A stretch of 64,000 nucleotides of DNA from Streptomyces sp. DH37 (GTDB taxonomy: Bacteria > Actinomycetota > Actinomycetes > Streptomycetales > Streptomycetaceae). The stretch is from NCBI RefSeq assembly GCF_029813835.1, contig NZ_JARVKV010000025.1:1-64000 (forward strand), read 5' to 3'. The notes below the pieces were generated by a model. That model worked only from the letters and a program-made list of their open reading frames with translations. It had not been told where the DNA came from and did not search any database. Position numbers and translations under genes: made by a program. This document shows positions 10,479 to 19,043 of the stretch, in pieces; positions within the stretch are counted from its first letter, which is position 1; each line of letters starts with the position of its first letter.

Positions 10479-11873
10479 ATGGCTCACACGGCCTCCCCTC
10501 CGCCCACCGCCGGCGGTCTGACGGCGACCGAGCACCGGCTCTCCAACGGGCTGCGCGTGGTGCTCTCCGAGGACCACCAGACGCCGGTCGCCGCGGTCTG
10601 CCTCTGGTACGACGTCGGCTCGCGCCACGAGGTCGAGGGACGAACCGGTCTGGCGCACCTCTTCGAGCACCTGATGTTCCAGGGATCGGCACAGGTGAAG
10701 GGGAACGGCCACTTCGAACTGGTGCAGGGGGCGGGCGGCTCGCTCAACGGCACCACCAGCTTCGAGCGCACCAACTACTTCGAGACCATGCCCGCGCACC
10801 AGCTGGAGCTGGCGCTGTGGCTGGAGGCCGACCGCATGGGGTCGCTGCTGGCCGCCCTGGACGAGGAGTCCATGGAGAACCAGCGCGACGTGGTGAAGAA
10901 CGAGCGCCGCCAGCGGTACGACAACGTGCCCTACGGCACCGCGTTCGAGAGGCTGACGGCGATGGTCTACCCCGAGGGCCACCCGTACCACCACACCCCC
11001 ATCGGGTCGATGGCCGACCTGGACGCCGCGTCCCTGGAGGACGCGCGGGACTTCTTCCGCACCTACTACGCGCCGAACAACGCCGTGCTGGCGGTCGTCG
11101 GCGACATCGACCCGGAGCGGACGCTCGCCTGGGTCGAGAAGTACTTCGGGTCCATCCCCTCCCACGACGGCAAGCGCCCGCCGCGCGACGGCGCCCTGCC
11201 GGACGTCATCGGCGAGGAGGTCAAGCAGATCCTCCACGAGGAGGTGCCCTCCCGGGCGCTGATGGCCGCCTACCGGCTGCCGCACGACGGCACCCGCGAG
11301 GCGGACGCCGCCGACGTGGCGCTGACCGTGCTGGGCGGCGGCGAGTCCTCCCGCCTCCACAACCGCCTGGTCCGCCGCGACCGCACCGCCGTCACCGCCG
11401 GCTTCGGCATGCTGCGGCTGGCGGGCGCGCCCTCGATGGGGTGGCTGGACGTGAAGGCCTCCGGCGACGCCGAGACCGCCGACATCGAGGCGGCCGTCGA
11501 CGAGGAGCTGGCCCGCTTCGCCGAGGAGGGCCCGACCCCGGCGGAGATGGAGCGCGCCCAGGCCCTGCTGGAGCGCGAGTGGCTGGACCGGCTGGCCACG
11601 GTCGGCGGCCGCGCCGACGAGCTGTGCCGCTACGCGGTGCTGTTCGGCGACCCCCAGCTCGCCCTGACCGCGGTGGAGCGCGTGCTCCGGGTCACCGCCG
11701 AGGAGGTGCGCGCGGTGGCCGCGGCCCGGCTGCGCCCCGACAACCGCGCGGTGCTGGTCTACGAACCCACCCAGGCGACCGCCCCCGACACCGCGGCCGA
11801 CGTCTCCGAGGGCGCCACCGTCTCCGAGGCCGGTGCCGCCGCCGACACCCACGACCAGGAGGCCGCTCAGTGA
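10479..11873 (+). CDS. M16 family zinc metallopeptidase, catalytic subunit
   Basis: A 464-residue peptidase of the pitrilysin/insulinase (M16B) family. The inverted zinc motif HLFEH is at residues 60-64 (His60, Glu63 catalytic, His64), and the third ligand is Glu142 in VKNERRQRYDN, at the correct distance. A second, non-catalytic M16 domain follows (LTVLGGGESSRLHNRLVR). No signal peptide is evident, so it is likely cytoplasmic. It overlaps the next gene by GTGA (11870-11873), and the pair forms the two halves of one peptidase chamber. Confidence 0.9.
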   Translation: MAHTASPPPTAGGLTATEHRLSNGLRVVLSEDHQTPVAAVCLWYDVGSRHEVEGRTGLAHLFEHLMFQGSAQVKGNGHFELVQGAGGSLNGTTSFERTNYFETMPAHQLELALWLEADRMGSLLAALDEESMENQRDVVKNERRQRYDNVPYGTAFERLTAMVYPEGHPYHHTPIGSMADLDAASLEDARDFFRTYYAPNNAVLAVVGDIDPERTLAWVEKYFGSIPSHDGKRPPRDGALPDVIGEEVKQILHEEVPSRALMAAYRLPHDGTREADAADVALTVLGGGESSRLHNRLVRRDRTAVTAGFGMLRLAGAPSMGWLDVKASGDAETADIEAAVDEELARFAEEGPTPAEMERAQALLEREWLDRLATVGGRADELCRYAVLFGDPQLALTAVERVLRVTAEEVRAVAAARLRPDNRAVLVYEPTQATAPDTAADVSEGATVSEAGAAADTHDQEAAQ

Positions 11874-13273
11874 GCGACGCCACGGCCCAGAACGGAATGT
11901 CGATGGAGTTCCACCCCCAGCCCCGCGGCGGCGAGCCCAGGCCGTGGGCGTTCCCGGCCCCCGAGCGCGGCGAGCTGCCCAACGGGCTGACCGTGCTGCG
12001 CTGCCACCGCCCCGGCCAGAAGGTCGTCGCCGTCGAGGTCAACCTCGTCGCGCCGCTGGACGCCGAGCCGCGGGAGCGGGAGGGCGTGGCCGCGATCATG
12101 GCCCGGGCGCTGAGCGAGGGGACCGACAAGCACAGCGCCGAGGAGTTCGCCGCGGAGCTGGAGCGCTGCGGAGCCACCCTGGACGCCCACGCCGACCACC
12201 CCGGCCTGCGGGTCTCCCTGGAGGTCCCGGCCTCCCGGCTGACCAAGGCCCTCGGCCTGCTCGCCGACGCGCTGCGGGCGCCCGCCTTCCCGGAGGGGGA
12301 GGTCGAGCGGCTGGTGCGCAACCGCCTGGACGAGATCCCGCACGAGCTGGCCAACCCCGCCCGCCGGGCCGCCATCGCGCTGTCCAAGGAGCTGTTCCCG
12401 GCCGACTCCCGGCTCTCGCGCCCCCGCCAGGGCGCCGAGGAGACCATCAGGAACATCGACGCCGCGGCGGTGCGCGCCTTCTACGAGGAGCACGTACGGC
12501 CCTCGACGGCCACGGCCGTGGTGGTCGGCGACTTCACCGGGGTGGACCTGGACAAGGCCCTGGCCGACACCCTCGGCGACTGGACGGGTCCGGCCGCCGG
12601 GCCCCGCCCGGTCCCGCCGATCACCGCGGACGACACCGGCCGGGTGGTCATCGTGGACCGGCCCGGCGCGGTGCAGACCCAGCTCCTCATCGGCCGGGTC
12701 GGCCCCGACCGGCACGACCGCGTCTGGCCCGCCCAGGTGCTCGGCACGTACTGCCTGGGCGGCACGCTGACCTCCCGGCTGGACCGGGTGCTGCGCGAGG
12801 AGAAGGGCTACACCTACGGCGTGCGGGCCTTCGCCCAGGTGCTGCGCTCGTCACCCGAGGGCACCGGCGCCTCACTCCTGGCGATCAACGGCTCGGTGGC
12901 CACCGATGTGACCGGGCCCGCGCTGGACGACCTGTGGCGGGTGCTGCGCACCCTGGCGGAGGAGGGCCTCACCGACGCCGAGCGCGACACGGCCGTGCAG
13001 AACCTGGTGGGCGTCGCCCCGCTGCGCTACGAGACGGCGGCGGCCGTGGCCGGCACCCTCGCCGACCAGGTGGAGCAGCACCTCCCCGACGACTACCAGG
13101 CGCGGCTGTACGCCCGCCTCGCCGAGACCGGCACCGTGGAGGCGACGGCGGCGGCCGTGGCCGCCTTCCCGGCGGACCGCCTGGTGACGGTGCTGGTGGG
13201 AGACGCGTCACAGATCGCCGACACGGTGCGGGACCTGGGCATCGGAGAGGTGACGGTCGTCACGGACCAGTGA
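11870..13273 (+). CDS. M16 family peptidase-like protein, non-catalytic partner subunit
   Basis: A 467-residue paralogue of the gene before it. Where the active subunit has HLFEH, this one reads AAIMARALSEG, so the zinc site is absent. It does retain the C-terminal REEKGYTYGVRAF segment with the arginine/tyrosine pair that other M16B partner subunits use to hold substrate. This is the standard arrangement of heterodimeric bacterial M16B proteases: one zinc-binding and one substrate-binding chain. GTG 11870 overlaps the upstream stop, giving equal expression by translational coupling. No natural substrate can be inferred. Confidence 0.9.
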   Translation: MSDATAQNGMSMEFHPQPRGGEPRPWAFPAPERGELPNGLTVLRCHRPGQKVVAVEVNLVAPLDAEPREREGVAAIMARALSEGTDKHSAEEFAAELERCGATLDAHADHPGLRVSLEVPASRLTKALGLLADALRAPAFPEGEVERLVRNRLDEIPHELANPARRAAIALSKELFPADSRLSRPRQGAEETIRNIDAAAVRAFYEEHVRPSTATAVVVGDFTGVDLDKALADTLGDWTGPAAGPRPVPPITADDTGRVVIVDRPGAVQTQLLIGRVGPDRHDRVWPAQVLGTYCLGGTLTSRLDRVLREEKGYTYGVRAFAQVLRSSPEGTGASLLAINGSVATDVTGPALDDLWRVLRTLAEEGLTDAERDTAVQNLVGVAPLRYETAAAVAGTLADQVEQHLPDDYQARLYARLAETGTVEATAAAVAAFPADRLVTVLVGDASQIADTVRDLGIGEVTVVTDQ

Positions 13274-13304
13274 CCGCCGGCCGCCCCCGGGCGGCCCCGA
13301 CGAC

Positions 13305-13341
13305 GAAGGCCCTTGGTGTGGTTGTCACACCAAGGGCCTTC
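13305..13341 (+). terminator. Strong terminator hairpin after the M16 pair
   Basis: Arms 13305-13320 and 13326-13341 are perfectly complementary over 16 bases around the 5-base loop GTTGT. It lies 31 bases past the M16 stop. No long T-run follows. It separates the M16 operon from the riboswitch-controlled peptidase. Confidence 0.75.
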
Positions 13342-13481
13342 GCTATGTCCGAGTTTGGGGCTTTCCGGGGGAGGTCTCATGTGGCATGGCCTACAAAAGC
13401 CCCTATTTGCTTGCTCGCTCAAATTTGTCCGTTTAGCGTCGATCTCGCTGCTCGTCAGAAGTGACCGCGACCGTGGCCGAC

Positions 13482-13642
13482 GGCAGCGATCGCCGAGTCC
13501 CCCACGAGGGGAGCCGGGGACCCACCCTCCCGCCGTTCCGCGCTGGAGGAGGCCCTCTTCCGAGGCACCTGGGGTGAATCGAGCCGCGCGCTCGTAGGAG
13601 ACCTTCCTGCTCCGAACCCGACAGCTAACCCGGTAGGCGAGA
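13482..13642 (+). promoter_or_regulatory. c-di-AMP riboswitch (ydaO/yuaA type)
   Basis: The leader of the M23 peptidase gene shows the conserved blocks of the ydaO class in order: GAGTCCC...GGGGAGCCGGGGACCCA (13495-13523), GGGGTGAATCGAGC (13571-13584), and the diagnostic 3' block CCGAACCCGACAGCTAACC (13612-13630) followed by CGGTAGGCG. TCGCC at 13490-13494 pairs with GGCGA at 13636-13640 as the closing stem. This class senses cyclic di-AMP and is normally an OFF switch; in actinobacteria it sits before cell-wall hydrolase genes, exactly as here. The 5' limit and the expression platform are estimated by eye. Confidence 0.88.
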
Positions 13643-13666
13643 AGGAAGGAAAGGAGCACGCCGTTC

Positions 13667-14605
13667 ATGGCGTTCACCCGTACCACCGCGCAGCTCGCCG
13701 AGAAGCTGACCGAGAAGCTCACCGGGCTCACCGACAACCTCACCGGGCTCACCGAGAACCTCACCGAGAAGCACCACCTCTCCAGCCGCTCCGTGCGCAC
13801 CCGCGCCGGTCTGGTGGGGGCCGCCGCCCTGGCCGTCACCGGTGTGGTCGGCGCCGCCGCCACCCCCGCGATCGCCGCGCCGGACGGGGACTCCAGGACC
13901 TACGCCCTGGGCTTCGTCCAGGCCATGGCCGTGGGCGACACGATCGCCGACGACGTCCGGGCCCAGGCGCAGGCCCAGCAGCGCGCCGCCGACGCCGCGA
14001 AGAAGGTCGCCGCCGAGCAGGCCGCCGCGGAGCGGGCCGACGCCGCGGAGCAGGCCGCGAAGCAGCGTGCCGCCGCCGCGGAGAAGGCCGCGAAGGAGCG
14101 CGCCGCCGCGAAGGCGGCCGAGGAGCGCGAGGCCGCCCGGAAGGAGCGCGCGGTCGCCGCCGAGCGCGCCGAGCGCTCCGCCGAGCGCCGTGCCGCTTCC
14201 GGCTACACCGACCCGGTCGCGGGCGTGGACACCACCACCACGTACAAGCAGGCCGGCGCCTCCTGGTCCTCCGGCAAGCACAGCGGCATCGACTTCCCCG
14301 CCAACACCGGCACCGCCGTGCGGTCCGTCGGACCGGGCACCGTGGTGACGGTCGGCTGGGGCGGCGCGTACGGCAACCAGATCGTCATCCGCCACGCCGA
14401 CGGCAAGTACACCCAGTACGCCCACCTGTCCGCCACGAACGTCTCGCCCGGCCAGAAGGTCGGCGGCGGCCAGCGGATCGGCGCGGTCGGCTCCACCGGC
14501 AACAGCACGGGCCCGCACCTGCACTTCGAGGCCCGCAACGGCGCCTACTACGGCTCGGACATCAACCCGATCACCTACCTGGCCGCCAAGGGCGTCGACG
14601 TCTGA
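13667..14605 (+). CDS. Secreted M23 (LytM-type) peptidoglycan endopeptidase
   Basis: A 312-residue cell-wall hydrolase. The C-terminal LytM domain (about residues 195-305) has HSGIDFPA with the first His/Asp zinc ligands and GPHLHFEAR with the HxH motif. The middle (about 85-175) is a long Ala/Glu/Lys/Arg helix likely to form a coiled coil. A hydrophobic export segment lies unusually far in (about residues 46-71), behind a 44-residue extension made of repeated LTEKLTG/LTDNLTG/LTENLTE units. Start ATG 13667 follows AAGGAG with a 10-base spacer. Expression is probably controlled by the c-di-AMP riboswitch in its leader. Confidence 0.9.
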   Translation: MAFTRTTAQLAEKLTEKLTGLTDNLTGLTENLTEKHHLSSRSVRTRAGLVGAAALAVTGVVGAAATPAIAAPDGDSRTYALGFVQAMAVGDTIADDVRAQAQAQQRAADAAKKVAAEQAAAERADAAEQAAKQRAAAAEKAAKERAAAKAAEEREAARKERAVAAERAERSAERRAASGYTDPVAGVDTTTTYKQAGASWSSGKHSGIDFPANTGTAVRSVGPGTVVTVGWGGAYGNQIVIRHADGKYTQYAHLSATNVSPGQKVGGGQRIGAVGSTGNSTGPHLHFEARNGAYYGSDINPITYLAAKGVDV

Positions 14606-14662
14606 CGGACTCCCCGGCCCGGGAGGCGCCCGGCCCGGAAAGCGCCCGGAAACCCCCGCCGG

Positions 14663-14703
14663 CATCCGCCGCGCGACCCGCGAGGTCGCGCGGCGGATGT
14701 TTT
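14663..14703 (+). terminator. Intrinsic terminator of the M23 peptidase gene
   Basis: Perfect 16-base arms at 14663-14678 and 14684-14699 enclose a 5-base loop and are followed directly by TTTT (14700-14703) in an otherwise T-poor genome. This is the most classical intrinsic terminator in the window. Confidence 0.85.
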
Positions 14704-14804
14704 GCGTCTGTTTTCCGGTGGGGATCGGAAAACGCGTGGCGGTGGAATACAGTGCGACTCTGCGGCACTTCGGGAAACGTGGAGACGACAGCGGAGGTCC
14801 GACC

Positions 14805-15509
14805 ATGCGCATTTCCGCGCACATGGTGTGCACTGCGGTCCGCGACGACATCGTCTCCGGCGCGTTCCCGCCCGGGGCGCGGCTCACCGAGGAACTCCTC
14901 GCCAGGCGCTACGGCGTCTCGCGGGTGCCGGTGCGCGAGGCCCTGCGGACGCTGGAGTCGGAGGGCTTCGTCACCTCCCGCCGCCACGCGGGCGCCTGCG
15001 TCGCCGAGCCCACCGAGCAGGAGGCCGCCGACCTGCTGGACATCCGCGCCCTGCTGGAGCCGCTGGGCACCGCCCGGGCCGCCCAGCGCCGCACCGAGGC
15101 GCAGCTGAGGGTGCTGCGCGGGCTGGTCCGCCTGGGCCGGCAGCGCGCGGAGCAGGGCCAGTTGTCCGACCTGAAGGCACTGGGGGACTGGTACCACGAG
15201 ACGCTCGCCCAGGCCTCCGGCAGCCCCAGCCTGGCCTCGCTGCTCACCCAGCTGCGACGCAAGATCACCTGGGTGTACGCCGCGGAGCCGCCGCTGCGCG
15301 CGAGCGCCGTCTGGCAGGAGCGCGGCGCCATCGTGGACGCCGTCGCGCGCGGCGACGCCGAGCGGGCGCGCGCCCTGGCGAGCGCCCATGTGGAGCGCTC
15401 CGTCGCGGTGCGCCGCGAGCAGCGGCCGGTGGCCGTGCGCGGGGGCCGCCCCAGGGGCGCGGTGAGAAGAACGAAACACACCGTAAACACGTCGGGCGAC
15501 AATGCGTAA
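14805..15509 (+). CDS. GntR (FadR subfamily) transcriptional regulator
   Basis: A 234-residue regulator: winged helix-turn-helix at residues 1-70 (LTEELLARRYGVSRVPVREALRTLE is the GntR signature, split here across helix 2 and the recognition helix), then an all-helical FCD-like effector domain. ATG 14805 is chosen because GGAGG lies 7 bases upstream; the longer frame begins with an unlikely cysteine-rich segment. It converges with ptsH, an arrangement common in Streptomyces, but no direct regulatory link is visible. The ligand is unknown, probably a small organic acid as in other FCD proteins. Confidence 0.85.
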   Translation: MRISAHMVCTAVRDDIVSGAFPPGARLTEELLARRYGVSRVPVREALRTLESEGFVTSRRHAGACVAEPTEQEAADLLDIRALLEPLGTARAAQRRTEAQLRVLRGLVRLGRQRAEQGQLSDLKALGDWYHETLAQASGSPSLASLLTQLRRKITWVYAAEPPLRASAVWQERGAIVDAVARGDAERARALASAHVERSVAVRREQRPVAVRGGRPRGAVRRTKHTVNTSGDNA

Positions 15510-15574
15510 CAGGGTTCGTATACACAGGACGGGAATACGCGGGGAATACGCGCCGGGAACGCTCCGGATACGGA

Positions 15575-15607
15575 AAAGGCGGTGGGGGAGCACCCTCCAC
15601 CGCCTTT
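15575..15607. terminator. Bidirectional terminator between the GntR gene and ptsH
   Basis: Arms 15575-15585 and 15597-15607 pair perfectly over 11 bases. The stem starts with AAA and ends with TTT, so both convergent transcripts would carry a short U-run, which suits a shared terminator. Confidence 0.7.
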
Positions 15608-15688
15608 GCCGGTGATTTTCCGCGGTTTTCGACGCCGGGTCCGTATCCAGTGCCGTGTACGGGCCCGGCCCGGCGCCCGGCGCCGCCC

Positions 15689-15970
15689 TCAGCCCGCCCC
15701 GGGCAGCTCGTCGAGCCCCTCGGAGACCAGCTTCGCCAGCCGGTCCAGGGCGGCCTCGGCGTCCCCGGCGCCGGAGGCCAGCACGATCTCCTGGCCGCCC
15801 TCCACCCCCAGGCCCAGCACCGAGAGCATCGACGCGGCGTTGACCGGCTCGCCGCCCGGCCTGGCCACGGTGACGGGGACCCCCGAGGAGGTCACGGCGC
15901 GGACGAAGACCGCGGCGGGGCGGGCGTGCAGGCCCTCGGGCCAGCCGACGGTGACACGGCGCTCAGCCAT
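15689..15970 (-). CDS. ptsH: HPr, phosphocarrier protein of the sugar phosphotransferase system
   Basis: A 93-residue HPr. The phosphorylated histidine is His15 in GLHARPAA, and the regulatory serine position is kept as Ser47 (NAASMLSVLGLG). HPr takes phosphate from enzyme I and passes it to sugar-specific EIIA domains. ATG 15970 starts directly at the conserved first strand (MAERRVTVGW). No other pts gene is adjacent, as usual in Streptomyces. Upstream lies a set of phased 14-bp repeats that may control it. Confidence 0.93.
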   Translation of the reverse strand: MAERRVTVGWPEGLHARPAAVFVRAVTSSGVPVTVARPGGEPVNAASMLSVLGLGVEGGQEIVLASGAGDAEAALDRLAKLVSEGLDELPGAG

Positions 15971-15980
15971 GGTGGTGCCC

Positions 15981-16064
15981 TTCGGATCGAAACGGATCAG
16001 ATCGGATCGAGTCGTATCAGGTCCGGCGTGATCTGGTCGAGTCGGGTCGGATCGGGTCGAGTCG
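15981..16064. repeat. Four phased 14-bp direct repeats upstream of ptsH
   Basis: Copies of ATCGGRTCGAGTCG-like sequence begin at 16001, 16031 and 16051, with a weaker fourth at 15981. The spacings are 20, 30 and 20 bases, i.e. close to whole helical turns, so all copies face the same side of the DNA. They lie 11-94 bases upstream of the ptsH start and also between ptsH and the divergent patA gene. Confidence 0.7.
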
Positions 16065-16258
16065 GACGGTGCGTCCGGGGTCCGGCCCAGCTTCGCACAG
16101 ACGAGCGCCCGGGGAGGCCGGGGAAACCGGCAGGGGAGACCGGCGGGGGAGACCGAGGAGGCCGGCCGGGGAGGTCGACGAGCGCGCGGGCGGCCGGGCG
16201 GCCGGACAGGGGACCGACACCTCCGCGATCCCGCGCACCGGTGACTAGGCTGACCCCC

Positions 16259-19015
16259 ATGCGGACGCCGAGCGAGCCTGCCTACCCCGCCCACTGGGAA
16301 GCCGACGTGGTGCTGCGCGACGGCGGTACGGCCCGGGTCCGCCCCATCACCCCCGATGACGCCGAACGCCTGGTCAGGTTCTACGAGCAGGTCTCCGACC
16401 AGTCCAAGTACTACCGCTTCTTCGCCCCCTACCCCCGGCTCTCCGACCGCGACGTGCGCCGCTTCACCCACCACGACTACGTCGACCGGGTCGGCCTGGC
16501 CGCCATCGTCGGCGGCGAGTTCATCGCCACCGTCCGCTACGACCGCATCGACCCCACCGGCCGCCCCGCCTCCTTCCCCGCCGACGAGGCCGAGGTCGCC
16601 TTCCTCGTCCGCGACGACCACCAGGGCCGCGGCGTCGGCTCCGCCCTGCTCGAGCACATCGCCGCCTGCGCCCGCGAACGCGGGGTGCGGCGCTTCGTCG
16701 CCGAGGTGCTGCCCGCCAACACCAAGATGGTCAAGGTCTTCACCGACGCCGGCTACTCCCAGAAGCGCAGCTTCGAGGACGGCGCGGTCCACCTCACCTT
16801 CGGCATCACCCCGACCGAGCAGTCCCTGGCGGTCATGCGGGCCCGCGAGCAGCGCGCCGAGGCCCGCTCCGTCCACCGGCTGCTGGCCCCCGGCGTGGTC
16901 GCCGTCATCGGCGCCAGCCGCAGCCCGGGCGGGGCCGGGCGCTCGGTCCTGGGGAGCCTGCGCGCGGCGGGCTTCACCGGCCGCGTCTACGCCGTCAACC
17001 ACGCGCTCGAGGAGGGCCGGACCGAGATCGACTCGGTGCCCGCCCACCGCTCGGTGCGCGAGATCCCCGAGCCCGTCGACCTCGCCGTCGTCGCCGTCCC
17101 CGCCGAGAGGGTGCCCGGCGTGGTCGCCGAGTGCGGCGAGCGGGGCGTGCAGGGGCTGGTCGTCCTCTCCGCCGACTTCGGCCGCGACGCACAGCGCGAA
17201 CTGGTGCGGCAGGCCCGCTCGTACGGGATGCGCATCATCGGGCCCAACGCCTTCGGGCTGATCAACACCGCCCCGGACGTCCGGCTCAACGCCACCCTGT
17301 CGCCCGAGACGCCCGAGCGCGGGCGCATCGGCCTGTTCACCCAGTCCGGCGCCATCGGCATCGCCGTGCTCGCCGGGCTGCACCGCCGCGGCCACGGGAT
17401 CGGCGGCGTCTCCAGCTTCGTCTCCGCCGGGAACCGCGCCGACGTCTCCGGCAACGACGTGCTCCAGTACTGGGACGACGACCCCGACACCGACGTGGTC
17501 CTGATGTACCTGGAGTCCTTCGGCAACCCCAGGAAGTTCAACCGCCTGGCCCGGCGCACCGCCGCCCGCAAGCCGATCGTCGTGGTCAAGGGCGCCCGGC
17601 ACAACGCCAGCGCCCCGCCCCCCGGCCACGCCGTCCCCGCCGGCCGCACCCCCGACGCCACGGTCTCCTCGCTGCTGCGGCAGGCCGGGGTCATCCGCGT
17701 CGACACCGTCACCGAGCTCATCGACGCCGGCGTGCTGCTGGCCACCCAGCCGCTGCCCGCGGGCCCGCGCGTGGGCATCCTCGGCAACGCCGAGTCGCTG
17801 TGCCTGCTCACCTACGACGCCTGCCTGGCCCGGGGCCTGCGCCCGCAGCCCGTCACCGACCTGACCACCGAGGCCGCCCCCGGGGACTTCCGGCGGGCCC
17901 TGGCCGCCACCCTCGCCGACCCGGCCACCGACGCCGTCGTGGTCACCGCCATCCCCTGGGTGGACGGCACCCGCGGCGCCCGGAGCGCCCACGACGCGGT
18001 CGAGCTGGCCGAGGCGCTGCGCGAGGCCGCGGCCGGCGGGGGAGGCGAGGGCGCGCCGGCCAAGCCGGTGGTCGTCGTCCACCTGGCCATCGAGGGCCTG
18101 GACGCCGCCCTGGCCGAGCGCCGCCTGCCCGCCTACCCCGCCCCCGAACGCGCCGTGGACGCCCTGTCGGAGGCGGTCCGCTACGCGCAGTGGCGGCGCG
18201 ACGCCGAGGAGCCAGGCCGGGTGCCCGAGTACGACGACATCGACGAGGCGGCGGCCGCGGCCCTGCTGGCCCGCGTCCGCGAGCCGGACCGCGGCGCGCG
18301 CCGCAGCACGCCGCTGAGCGGTGAGGAGACGGCCGAGCTGCTGAGGTGCTACGGAGTGGCGGTGCAGCCCGTCCTGCCGGCCCCCGACGCCCGGGCCGCC
18401 CGCGCCGCGGCGAAGCGGCTGGGCTACCCCGTGGCCCTGAAGACCACCGCCCCCCACCTGCGCCACCGCCCCGACCTCGGCGGCGTACGGCTGGACATCG
18501 GCAGCGAGGCCGGGCTGCGGCGCGCCTACGACAGGCTGACCGAGAACCTGGGCAAGCCCGCCGAGCTGCGGCCCGTCGTCCAGGCCATGGCCCCCCGCGG
18601 CGTGGACACCGTGGTGAAGGCCACCGTGGACCCGGCCATCGGCGCGGTGCTCTCCTTCGGGCTGGCCGGCCCGCCCTCGGAGCTGCTGGGCGACACCGCG
18701 CACCGGCTCGTCCCCGTCACCGACCGGGACGCCGCCGAACTGGTCCGCTCCATCCGCTCCGCGCCCGTGCTGTTCGGCTGGCGCGGCGCCCGGCCGGTGG
18801 ACACCGCCGCGCTGGAGGAGCTGCTGCTGCGCGTCTCCCGGCTGGTCGAGGACCACCCCGAGGTCGTCTCCGTCGACCTGGAGCCGGTGGTCGTCGCCGC
18901 CCGCGGGCTGACCGTCCTGGACGCCGCCGTCCGCGTCGCCGATCCGCCCGCCCCCTCCGGCGCGGCCCACCCCGCCTGGGCCGACCTCGGGCCCCGCCGC
19001 CTGCCCGCGTACTGA
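16259..19015 (+). CDS. Pat-type protein lysine acetyltransferase (GNAT plus acyl-CoA ligase-like domains)
   Basis: A 918-residue multidomain protein. An N-terminal GNAT domain (about residues 15-190; VAFLVRDDHQGRGVGSALLEH is the acetyl-CoA loop) is followed by an NDP-forming acyl-CoA synthetase-like part: CoA-binding (VAVIGASRSPGGAG), succinyl-CoA-ligase-like flavodoxin domains and an ATP-grasp domain (about 690-900). Enterobacterial Pat has the GNAT at the C-terminus; the N-terminal placement here is the inverted order described for Streptomyces. These enzymes acetylate and silence acyl-CoA synthetases. ATG 16259 opens at MRTPSEPAYPAHWEADVVLRD... and no upstream start is better. Confidence 0.88.
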   Translation: MRTPSEPAYPAHWEADVVLRDGGTARVRPITPDDAERLVRFYEQVSDQSKYYRFFAPYPRLSDRDVRRFTHHDYVDRVGLAAIVGGEFIATVRYDRIDPTGRPASFPADEAEVAFLVRDDHQGRGVGSALLEHIAACARERGVRRFVAEVLPANTKMVKVFTDAGYSQKRSFEDGAVHLTFGITPTEQSLAVMRAREQRAEARSVHRLLAPGVVAVIGASRSPGGAGRSVLGSLRAAGFTGRVYAVNHALEEGRTEIDSVPAHRSVREIPEPVDLAVVAVPAERVPGVVAECGERGVQGLVVLSADFGRDAQRELVRQARSYGMRIIGPNAFGLINTAPDVRLNATLSPETPERGRIGLFTQSGAIGIAVLAGLHRRGHGIGGVSSFVSAGNRADVSGNDVLQYWDDDPDTDVVLMYLESFGNPRKFNRLARRTAARKPIVVVKGARHNASAPPPGHAVPAGRTPDATVSSLLRQAGVIRVDTVTELIDAGVLLATQPLPAGPRVGILGNAESLCLLTYDACLARGLRPQPVTDLTTEAAPGDFRRALAATLADPATDAVVVTAIPWVDGTRGARSAHDAVELAEALREAAAGGGGEGAPAKPVVVVHLAIEGLDAALAERRLPAYPAPERAVDALSEAVRYAQWRRDAEEPGRVPEYDDIDEAAAAALLARVREPDRGARRSTPLSGEETAELLRCYGVAVQPVLPAPDARAARAAAKRLGYPVALKTTAPHLRHRPDLGGVRLDIGSEAGLRRAYDRLTENLGKPAELRPVVQAMAPRGVDTVVKATVDPAIGAVLSFGLAGPPSELLGDTAHRLVPVTDRDAAELVRSIRSAPVLFGWRGARPVDTAALEELLLRVSRLVEDHPEVVSVDLEPVVVAARGLTVLDAAVRVADPPAPSGAAHPAWADLGPRRLPAY

Positions 19016-19043
19016 TCCGCCCGATCCCCGTAGGATGGGCCGC

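Noticed and set aside
7987..10521. 844-codon + strand frame
   Set aside because: Antisense to parC, composed of Arg/Gly/Asp/His-rich chance sequence.
13400..13440. Promoter for the riboswitch transcript (TTGCTT followed by TAGCGT)
   Set aside because: The spacing of 21 bases is too long and no better -10 box is present, although an AT-rich promoter zone is likely here.
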